Shown one piece after another: positions 55,163 to 64,000 of a stretch of 64,000 nt of DNA. The notes beneath the pieces were generated by a model, which saw only the letters and a list, made by a program, of their open reading frames with translations, was not told the origin of the DNA and did no database searches. Position 1 is the first letter of the stretch; each line of letters opens with the position of its first letter. Source of the DNA: Metallyticus violacea (taxonomy: Eukaryota; Arthropoda; Insecta; Mantodea; Metallyticidae); assembly GCA_030762175.1 (NCBI GenBank), contig CM060831.1:140779501-140843500 (forward strand), written 5' to 3'. A program made the position numbers and the translations under genes.

Positions 55163-56566
55163 ATTTATGTGGATTAATAGTATATAGCTGCAAGACAAAG
55201 GCTAAAGTGATGTTGAGTTTCAAAGTTCAGAGCAAAATCTAATAAGCTAGTCTAATTTGACTTAAAATTTCTCTTGTGATCAACCAGCAGAAAATGGTTA
55301 CGGTGCTTTTGCAGCTGGAATACTCTGAACAGATGTTTAATTAAACGTGCACTGACAATTTTCAATACAATTTTTATTTTTTTATTATATTAAAATGGAT
55401 ATTGATAGTTTTTCTATCCAAGTTTTTGAAAAAAAAAAAAAAAAAAAAAGAAACATGTATAATACGATAGTGGTATTTCTAAACATCACAAATGATTGTG
55501 TATTCCTGAGAAATGTATTCCAATGAAATGTTTCAGAAAACAACTCTTCTAAATAGAATTTGTATCGCAGTACAAAACCTGGCTATTTCAGTCTAAAAAA
55601 AGGATCATTTTATACATAGCCGAATATAGTGTCAGCAAGGAATAGCATTTTGACAAGTGTACCACTAGTCTGTTATTGATAGTCACATCAAAAGTAGCAA
55701 CAATAAACTCTACTAAAACTACATTTTTAGCAAGCAAAAGCAAATTCTACACATTAAATAATATTTTTTACAGGGAGAGGAAATAAACAAAAAATTATCC
55801 GCACTTTGAAAGCTTAAACATGGCCGCTTCGCTAGCACGGTACACCAATGGGAAACCAGGAACAGTGATCCAATTTCTCTGGTCGGAAGATTTGTCAAGG
55901 GCCGAAAATCATTGGAGGCTTTCTGCACAATACGGGACAGTGTTCTGTCGCATAGAAGTCGCTTCTCACTACACTCTACTGCTAAAGCTATAATTTTCTG
56001 TCATTTTAAGAGGAGTTAGTGCTTAAATTATAACCTATTAATAACTGAGTAGTTTAAATTTTAAAAAGTAATGAAAAACCACTTAAAACTTGTTGAATAT
56101 ACGCTCAATGAAAGAACTAAAAAGGTGTTTCACAAGCTCACAAATAATACTGGGTGTTCGTCTGAAAGCAAGGAACTTGGATCATTCTTATCGTAAGACT
56201 GTAATAAATCTTTGTTAATTGTGGAATGTTCTCGTCAGTGGTGGAGGTTGAGTAGCATCTCGGTCAAGCGTCACCAGCAATAGAAGTGAGACAAGGATTC
56301 CTGCTTCCTCTTCGTGTGTCATTTTTAAACTTCTCGATCCACTCTTACACCCTCAAAATAACTTAAAGCCCAACAGAGCTGTGCCTCAAACAATGGGTGT
56401 CCCAATGTCTTCTTAGGGAAACCCTGTCATGGCAGGTAGTTTATGGCACTGCAATAAATTAATTATAAGGAATCGATCTGTTTTGCAGGATAAAAATGCC
56501 GCTATACCAATCCCCAAAGCTTCAGGACGGTATTTTAAAACGAAAAGTAAAAATTTTTATAAAATG

Positions 56567-56597
<31 letters not shown>

Positions 56598-57882
56598 ACG
56601 GAAGCACATCCGTTTAGAATGGATGCAAATTACATTACGAGAAAGATAAATTCATAATAGTCGACGAACACCCCTCAAATACTTTTCATGAGTAGAAATG
56701 CGAGCGGAACTTGTACGTCGATGAAGCCGGTAACTAGCATGACTTTGGCCGCATTCGGCTCGTGTCAGGCTACAGATCTCAACATGTTTGCACTCATGCT
56801 CTACGACAAGTTCTCTTGGCACAGACTTTATGGAAACTGAGCTCGTCGTGGATGATGTAATAGGCAGAATCATGACTAGTCTGCACAGACAAGGACTCAA
56901 AAGGACAGGAAACTGTAAAACAGTATAGTGTTTTCAGTAGGTTCCTTAACTCACGTGGAATAGCTCACCATGTGAGTCACAAAACGAGCTCTTCCCTCTA
57001 GCAGGAGACCCCGTCCTTTACGGGACTCTTTCATTTCGTTTAATTTCAAGTAATAACTCTAATTTCTTAATAGAAAACTGAGTAATAACATCACAAATGC
57101 AGAAGTAATGACTGCTCTCGTAACAACAAACCGTTACTGACTGACCACTTGCTACTACCAGCGCGGGAACTGCCTATTGCTTCGACATATGGACTGGCGT
57201 GACCTGAGCTCGGAAGAAATTGCGTTCCGCTGCAGAAGAATGCTAAAAATGACTTTGGGAACTTCAAACTGATACTTTTATGTAATCTCTGTTCGGTTAG
57301 AGTTTGACCGTCTCTGCCATATTTATACATTCCTTTCACTTGCGTACCAGCCTATTCTTAAGTTTGCGCGAAGATTTGCATAGCATTTTTATTCAATACG
57401 TGTTTTATTCGTTACACGGTGCAAATATCAGATTATTATCATCCATCGAGAATTTAGCCTACAAGTCTGTTCCGGTCTCACAGTCAGTTCTCACCGTTAT
57501 ATATACCTCAGTATTAAAACTGATAATTTCGGAAACACTTATTTAAGCATTCTGTTCAGCACTTCGTTTTTATTATACTCTTAGTATTTGTTCTTCTTTT
57601 ATTTTGGCACTAGCTAGACAATCTTGGTTAACTTGCTTAATAGAGCATTGATTTCGCTACTAATTAAGAAGTAATTTAAACTATTCTCCCTTTTCTTAAG
57701 GATCATTATGCACTTTTGTCAAGACTGATTGAAAGTTACAAGCAAAATTTGATATAAATTTTAAAGTGGCTCAGGAAAATGAAATTGAATTCATGCTTAG
57801 CATTCAAAAAATTCGTAGAAATAAATGTTACTGAAATTCCAAAACATGGGGGTTTTTCCAACATTTCCGCTACTTTCTCTCT

Positions 57883-57885
<3 letters not shown>
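55163..57885. other. No gene recognised; two A-tracts
   Basis: A21 at 55429-55449 and A29 at 56567-56595, neither with a recognised retroelement upstream. GC-richer DNA at 56650-57240 with 82-codon minus-strand frames is not recognised. Confidence 0.35.

Positions 57886-57918
<33 letters not shown>
57886..57918. repeat. (TA)16 microsatellite
   Basis: Alternating AT/TA of about 33 bp. Confidence 0.95.
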
Positions 57919-57919
<1 letters not shown>

Positions 57920-59024
57920 GTGATATACATGCTCAAATGGAATTTGTGTCCTACTTTATATTTTGGTTAACTTCTACCGCAGTTTCACTTAGAATGAATA
58001 ACCACAGACGCTCTGTCAAAACCAGCTCTTCTTTACCTGTGGCCCAACATGCTAGCCTTCACCACTCTTTTTTCGACACTTGTTTTTCTTTAATACTCAT
58101 AATGCTATACCTCATACTTCCCCTACCAGTACTCTCAGAGGCAGGGAGATGGCTCCTATTGTCTTACAAAAAGCACGCAAAATATCTCTCTCTAAACCTC
58201 TCCCACCAGTAACTTGAATTTTTATTCTCTCTAAGTTGGTCTCCCTGCCCGCCAGCGGCGTGTATTGCTGGACACAGTCCTTGTACTCCAGATACGTGAT
58301 CAAAAGCCCATAGTAGGCTGGAAATATCGTAACTTCGGCAGTGTTCTACATTGTTTCTACAGTGTTATATAGTGCTTTTATTGTTTCTTTCTTTAAATGT
58401 GGCACGTCTTTGTACATTTTAGTTGTGTTAGGTCTGCAAGGGAGAACTCTTTATATTTATTTTAAAAGTATTATATATATATTTAAAGTTATAATTAAAT
58501 TAAAGGGTTTCATACATGAAAAATAATTGCTAAGATAATAAAATACTTTTAAATAATATCTAGCATTAGTAATCTGATTCTGTTGCAATAAAATATTGAC
58601 ACGGTTCTCGAATGTTGATTCACCTAGGGTTACGGTATCTTCTTGGTAAGGATTTGGCCATCCCTTCGAACGCACTTTCAAAGCATGCTGCTGCTGAGGT
58701 GTTGGTTATTGGCAATTCGACAGGGTCTTATTCCTGTAGCTAAATGTTCCCTCATTCGCCCCGCAACTGTGCCACTTTCCTTCGCCATTTCGTGCCCCGA
58801 GTTTCAGACCACTTTGAATCTTATTGGAAATGTACGTTTATGTTTAAAAATGTTAATGCCTATCTCTGCTTCACAACGAATGGGGTGTATGTTTTGAGAT
58901 GGAAATTGTAGTTGATTTGAATTCTTTTTCCAAATATAAGATGCTTTTTATAGGAGTCCAAGGCAAATACGCTTGTATCTATCGGCATTGTATCAAAGAT
59001 CGCTAAGCAGGATCTCTGACTATC
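57919..59024. other. No gene recognised
   Basis: Short frames (74-91 codons) on both strands, none recognised. AT-rich. Confidence 0.35.
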
Positions 59025-59145
59025 CGACCTGATTGAGTGTTTTTTTCAGGTTTATCTTAGTATTTACCAATTGAAAATGTCGGGGAGTTACCCTAAATTT
59101 AAATCTGAAATTTTTTGAATTTCGAATTGTTTTCAATTATTGTAA

Positions 59146-59178
<33 letters not shown>
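59025..59178 (+). repeat. SINE family B, partial copy 5 plus A30 tract
   Basis: GATTGAGTGTTTTTTTCAGG, GTCGGGGAGTTACCCTAAAT and TTAAATCTGAAA match the middle of family B without the tRNA head. An A30 run at 59149-59178 follows after about 40 bases and may be its expanded tail. Confidence 0.55.
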
Positions 59179-59180
<2 letters not shown>

Positions 59181-61476
59181 AACATTGTTACAAAACTGAA
59201 CTGAAATTTTATATAAATGCAATAGAAACCGACAAATGTCAACGAAAACATCAGTCTTGTTTATTATTGTAGTAGCATTCAGTGAGATGCATAACCTTTA
59301 CAGATTTTATGCTATCAAACTTGAGAGTTTAGTGTCATAAACTATGGGAATACCGATCTCAAATTATTTATCTTAGTCCCTCTGTACAGAATATAATATC
59401 AATATTATTCTTTAATATCCTGTATTCATCATTTCAGAGACAACAATCATGTCCGTTTTTTATTTGATCCCCACTATGAAAGTTATAAGGTAATCCACTT
59501 GTCTACCAGAATACTACAAATTGCAGTTAGTTCTAGAGAAAATCGCATAAGTAGATAGCATCAGAGTCTTTGTAAAAGTAAATAGTGTTCCTTTTATAAC
59601 TCAAGTTTTATTTTGATAAGGGGAAAAAACGCAACAAATGTACAAAATAACAAAATGGTGATTTTATTTCTCTATGTATATATCCATATAATTTTTATAG
59701 TACAACTGGGTAGAAGAGCAACCGTCAATTGAAACTATCAAATGATACTACAATTGCGCTGCAAATCTCTCTCCAAATTTCTGTTAAAAAGATGTGCTTA
59801 TATAAATTTTAAAATATTCTTCAGAAATAAATTGTAGTTAAGCATATACAGCAGATTATGGCCATTGTTTTACCATCAAATTTGTTAGCATACTGTGTTT
59901 GTTGGGAATGATTGCCTATCAAAACCAGGATAAAATGAATCAAGTTTAGCCATTGCCCATTGTGTAAGGACGTGAGTATCTTAAGGAAAGAACATATACT
60001 GAAATGCAGCCAACTAAATAGCAACAAACAAATGAAAAATAATTTGGAAACTCTTTATTGGTAAGCAGGGCGAAAAATGATAAATATCAGCATCCCCAAT
60101 GACCACTAACAACCAACTAACCAACCAAATAAATTGTAGTTATGAAACTCTGCTGATTTTGTTTTCAAAGTAGACTTACATTTGCATGAAGTTTAATATG
60201 TGTAACATCATACATGAACATCATTATTGTAGAAGAAAATATATTTTCAAATTTTTCACTTAGTATTTACTATTCCAATTAATATATATATATAGCATAT
60301 CGCAGTGCATGAGTCACAAGACTGTCCATGCTCATATAAAATAATTCATTCCTGAAATTAATTAAAAAAACAACAAAATATAAGCCAGAACTTTAACAAG
60401 AATGCACTCACATACATATGAAACATATACATACAACAATTCTGATATTCATATAAAATTTTCGTACTATTTATATGCAATGTTTATAGAAATGGCTTGT
60501 CCCTAAAACTACGTATTTCATTAAAAAAATGTTCAGGTTTAGCCATTTATCTGTTTACAGTTAAGTCCCAGCATGCCAGCCTCCCCCTACTGGAAATCAA
60601 AAATTAGTCCGGGAGGAATTTTATTTGCCTTCCAGCCTCCCAGTCTAAGTCATGCTATTCCCGACCTTTGTTTCATGCCTAACTCCATGATATAGGTCTC
60701 TATACCCCATCTAACTTTAATTTCGCTCTGCAGGTCCAGAGATGACATCTGCATGCATTGCGCGCCTCTATTTCTTGCCGGTTTATGTCTTTTACAGTCG
60801 TCTTTTGGCTTAATATTAGCCAGATGCAAACGTTTGTCCACCTTAGGTCAAACATCCCGCAGTTTGAATGTTTTGTTATCTTCGGCAATGTAACCTTTCA
60901 CTTCAATCCACAACATCTCTATGGGGTTTAGCATATAGGAGACAGCACCCATGCGCAGATATTGATAAAATCATTGCGGCTATCTTAGATAACATCAAAA
61001 TAATGTTTTTCCTGTTTGCGCGCAGAATCAATACTGTTGATATGAACTACACCGCAGAGGTCTTCGGTCTTAGGTAACCAAGATTCTATGGTTCACAAAG
61101 GAATATAACTAAGTTAGATAGGAGCGGCTTCTATAGAAGATTGCTAGTTTGCACTATTCCCAAAAACTTCAAAGATTTTCTATTTATGTAGGAGTGCTGC
61201 TATTTTCGGTTATTATCTGTACGGGACTCTCTGGACCAAAGTCTCGGTAAGTTTGCGTAGAATATTTAGACTGGGAGAGGTGAGAGGAAGCGGTAGGAGG
61301 AGCCTCTTGTCCTTAAAAGTCAATATGTGTATGCACCACTTGAAACGTCACTTCACGTTACATGCTTTCCTAGATTTGCCTCGAGTTTTATACCACTTGT
61401 TGCTTTATAAAGCAGAATAACAATTTGTTAGTGAAATGGCGTGTTAATGGCGACAGTCATGTACAGGATGCGAAAA
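59179..61476. other. No gene recognised
   Basis: AT-rich to 60560. The GC-richer stretch at 60560-60870 includes the motif order shared with 52680-52955. Confidence 0.35.
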
Positions 61477-62074
61477 GACAATTGTAGAGTAGAAAGGCGG
61501 TACTAAACTAAGCATTTTGAGGTTAGTAATAAGGAGTCACAGATGCAGTACAATAACAGAAGCGCTGCATGATAATTGAAATCTGACGTTATGAAACATG
61601 TTCATTTGTCAGTAAAAATAGAATGTAATGTAACACACTGTATATGTATTGTCTCAACTAATGAACAGTGATAAACAATAAAGAACTAAATATTACATGC
61701 GCGTACTTAATTGGTGTACCTTGGAGCCCAGCTCATTGGTCCACCGCGTCTGTTACCAAATGCTCCGTTTAGGTGATTTCGAGCTGCAAATGCAAAATGT
61801 GCAGAGGCATCGTCATGTTGAAACCACACCCAGTAGGCTTCAAAACACAAATGCTGCATTGAACACCAGACACACTTGGCAACAGTGACTAGTACTGTAC
61901 AAGTGTGTGTTTTGTTTACATGTGACACGCCGCAAACAAGTTTCACAATCTGAGACTCTAACATGACGGATTTAATGTTGACGCATGTATGGTAGTAAAA
62001 AAAGCTTCTGCGAGCCCTCGTTCCTATTCTCAAAATGTTTATTTTTGTATTGCCTTTCTACCTTACAATTTTCC
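61477..62074 (-). mobile_element. DNA transposon relic with about 58-bp terminal inverted repeats
   Basis: Left arm: ACAATTGTAGAGTAGAAAGG, then CATTTTGAGGTTAGTAATAA. The inverted right arm reads AAAATTGTAAGGTAGAAAGG, then CATTTTGAGAATAGGAACGA. About 600 bp in all, containing part of a transposase on the minus strand. Outer ends are uncertain by about 20 bp. Confidence 0.65.
61707..62033 (-). pseudogene. Transposase middle-region relic in the 61.5-62.1 kb element
   Basis: The minus-strand frame ends YWVWFQHDDASAHFAFAARN, HLNGAFGNRRGGPMSWAPRY. This is the second catalytic Asp block (family WFQHDGAPAHFS..VR..L....GRWIGRGGP..WP.RSPD) of the same transposase type as at 53228. The SPD third-Asp block is lost after APRY. 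Upstream residues of the same frame do not align. Disrupted. Confidence 0.65.
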
Positions 62075-62589
62075 GTAGTATATTAAATATGAAAAGCTTG
62101 CAGTTATTGCAATCTCAAACAACATTACGTTTGAAATAACAATACTCTCGTGCAAACACTCTTCAGCAGAAATAATAATCGCTCGTTTCGTTAGCAGTCA
62201 GCTGTTCCTGAATGACAGGCTGGTGAAGTTTCGTGTGAATTCGTGAAGTTGTTGCTTTATTTCGTTTAGTGTTAATTGGATGTAAAAAAATGAACACTAT
62301 ACAAAACTTTCATTCTAAATATTTTTGAGATCCTTTGAAGAGAAAATTAAAAAAAAAAAATTGAGTACATCAACTGCAATTATTAATTTGAGCCCAGAAC
62401 ATAGGGACTATACAATGCTTACTGTAAATACAGACTTTGTCTTTTTTTTTTTGTCACATATTTTAACCATGCGAATAGTAAATTGTGTATTTCAGTTTTA
62501 TTTACTTTTTGGTCAGTGTTTAATGCCCAAATTTACTACTGAAGCACGGCATTTTTTAATAGAATGAAGGAAGAGCTTTCTATGCCTAC
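62075..62589. other. No gene recognised
   Basis: AT-rich. An 80-codon frame at 62325 starts in an A-tract and is probably chance. Confidence 0.35.
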
Positions 62590-62760
62590 GTTTAGAATAC
62601 CTTCCCGGCATATGACATTTATGAGGACTGGGGAAAGTCTGAAAAATACCTCAATCAGGGAGGATGGTTCTGGCAGGAATCGAACCCCAAACCTCCCCCT
62701 ATCCCACCATGCCATAACAATGCGGCTACCCTATCACTATCAAGCCACTGATGCTTGGTA
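62590..62760 (-). repeat. B-related SINE with a different head
   Basis: Minus strand: TTTGGGGTTCGATTCCTGCC (box B), ATCCTCCCTGATTGAGGTAT, TTTTTCAGACTTTCCCCAGT, CCTCAT and GCCGGGAAGGTATTCTAAA match the family B body. The sequence before box B (GGGTAGCCGCATTGTTATGG, CATGGTGGGATAGG) is unlike the GAGGTCGTTAAGG head of the other copies. Confidence 0.65.
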
Positions 62761-62857
62761 ACTAGCAAAAGTTTATTGTGTGCAGAATATTGTTTTTAGG
62801 AAATTGATAACATAGATAGTCAATACCGTACGTGGGCTTTCCCGGCCGCAGTCAGTT

Positions 62858-63087
62858 AGGTCCTGGTGGTGTAGTGGTAACCATACTTGCATTCTAAGCC
62901 CAAGATCGCGGGTTCGATCCCGACCAGGAGCAATGGGTTTTTTTAAGGCGAAAACATCCTAAGTATGACTTTCTGCGGAAGGGAAGTAAAGCCGTGGGTC
63001 CCGTGTCGTACATTTGTCTGCCGTTTTAAGCCCTGAGTTGAATGGGATGCTGATGACCTGAGATGTTAAAATGCATCCGTAAATAAC
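62858..63087 (+). repeat. SINE family A, copy 11 (internal deletion)
   Basis: TCCTGGTGGTGTAGTGGTAA, GATCGCGGGTTCGATCCCGA and AAGTAAAGCCGTGGGTCCCG. The segment between CGTACATTT and GTCTGCCGTTTTAAGCCC is deleted. It ends in a C10 run replacing the usual AAATC. Confidence 0.93.
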
Positions 63088-63142
63088 CCCCCCCCCAAAA
63101 AAACCACTGCCGGAGTCTTGAATCTTAACACATTTTATGGGA

Positions 63143-63301
63143 TTTTAGGCCGTGGTCTAATGGTCAATTCATAATTATGGTGACCTGACATTTTGTCCCA
63201 CACTATGTATCGAATCATGCGCTGACTGCAAAGAGATATGCTATTCCTTTGAAGATGTCAGGTCGCCATATATGAATTGACCATTAGACAGAACCAAAAA
63301 G
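63143..63301. mobile_element. Short palindromic MITE-like element
   Basis: The left arm GTCTAATGGTCAATTCATAA and TTATGGTGACCTGACAT match the inverted right arm GTCTAATGGTCAATTCATAT and ATGGCGACCTGACAT. Arms of about 40-45 bp surround a core of about 75 bp, so the single strand would fold into a long hairpin. No coding capacity; no second copy seen here. Confidence 0.75.
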
Positions 63302-63876
63302 CCCACAAATGTTTGCAAGTTCAGTAAATATCCTATTTACATTTTATACACTTTTCAACTGGAATAAGTAAACAGACTTATGAAGATAGAAGCGGTCTAT
63401 GCATGAATTGAAGATTGTTAGTGCCAAGAATCTTACAATTTACCTAATAATAGGTAGCAGATATCTTTATAGGGCCGGGAACAGCGATAATGAAGTCGTA
63501 ATACATTTTTTTTACAATATGAATGTTTGGATTAACCTTTTTGAATTTTATTTTGGTATACTTTATATATTTCTAATGTTTCTAAAACTACAATATAGAC
63601 GTTTAATTTTAGTACACTCCATTATTTTAAGCAACCAACATTATTGTAAGAATTTTTAATAATTAAAATGATACAGAACATTATTAAAATTAATAACTTT
63701 AATGAAAATTAATAATTTAAAACTGGTAATGAAAGTGCAAACACTACTATAGTATGAATGAATAAATTTGAATGAATTGTTTAACGGACAATATTACAGT
63801 TTGTTATACATCCTGTACATTGGCAATTATACTTTAACCACATTCATTATTTTTAATATCTTTCTCTTTCTTTATC
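63302..63876. other. No gene recognised
   Basis: AT-rich. An 86-codon frame at 63399 is Ile/Leu/Phe-rich, as expected from AT-rich DNA. Confidence 0.4.
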
Positions 63877-64000
63877 ACCGCCACGAGTGGCCGAGGTCTT
63901 AAGGGGCCGACTCGTGAGCGTTAGGGGGTTCGAATCCCACCAGGACCGTCCTCCTTCACTGAGGTTTTTCCAGGTTTTCCTCAGTCCTCATGCCGGGAAG
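63877..64000 (+). repeat. SINE family B, copy 4, cut by window end
   Basis: ACCGCCACGAGTGGCCGAGG, then GGCCGACTCGTGAGCG, GGGGGTTCGAATCCCACCAG and CCTCAGTCCTCATGCCGGGA. Boxes A and B are both present; the tail lies outside the window. Confidence 0.9.

Overview
The window looks like non-coding DNA from a large, repeat-rich insect genome. Evidence: about 62-65% A+T, no intact multi-exon gene, short arrays of the insect telomere motif (TTAGG, seen here as CCTAA) at 30974 and 33152, several families of tRNA-derived SINEs, and many decayed mariner, Tc1, LINE and Penelope relics. A polyneopteran such as a cockroach, termite or orthopteran is my guess from the SINE mix; this is inference. No prokaryotic-style gene, CRISPR array or intact tRNA/rRNA gene was seen. 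All recognisable coding sequence is transposon-derived and broken by frameshifts or stops.

Layout. 0-9 kb: SINE-like copies (families D and C), a mariner relic, a candidate terminal exon near 3.2 kb, a Tc1 deletion derivative, and SINEs of families B and A. 9-18 kb: A-family SINEs, a helix-turn-helix transposase scrap, a second family D SINE, a LINE reverse-transcriptase relic (15.9 kb) and a second Tc1 derivative. 18-28 kb: the most structured part. It has a forward satellite array of about 142-bp units (18.2-18.9 kb), an inverted array of the same unit (24.4-25.1 kb), a 0.8-kb segment duplicated at 19 and 27 kb, a terminal-inverted-repeat transposon (20.9-22.2 kb) and a near full-length mariner (22.7-23.9 kb). 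29-30 kb: a Penelope-like retroelement tail with a GIY-YIG domain, split by a SINE insertion and followed by a hammerhead-ribozyme-like fold. 30-34 kb: decayed DNA-transposon proteins, telomere-like repeats and a B-family SINE. 34-41 kb: SINEs, a LINE end carrying a 5S-rRNA-like segment, and a second near full-length mariner. 43-64 kb: a candidate core promoter with splice donor, mariner relics, seven A-family SINE entries (two with clear or near-perfect target-site duplications, one pair forming an inverted repeat), two terminal-inverted-repeat elements with relics of one insect transposase type, and a short palindromic MITE-like element.

No host gene can be assigned with confidence. Three places have core-promoter or splice-site features (7.2, 43.5 and 52.1 kb) and two have acceptor-plus-open-frame features (3.2 and 42.0 kb), so the window may be intronic or intergenic DNA of a host locus.

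The main biological content is a record of successive insertions: SINE into Penelope element, SINE next to SINE, and a mariner lying between satellite arrays. The best leads are the hammerhead-like fold in the Penelope tail, the inverted satellite arrays resembling a foldback element, and the LINE with a 5S-like 3' segment. All calls come from reading by eye; no alignment or database search was run.
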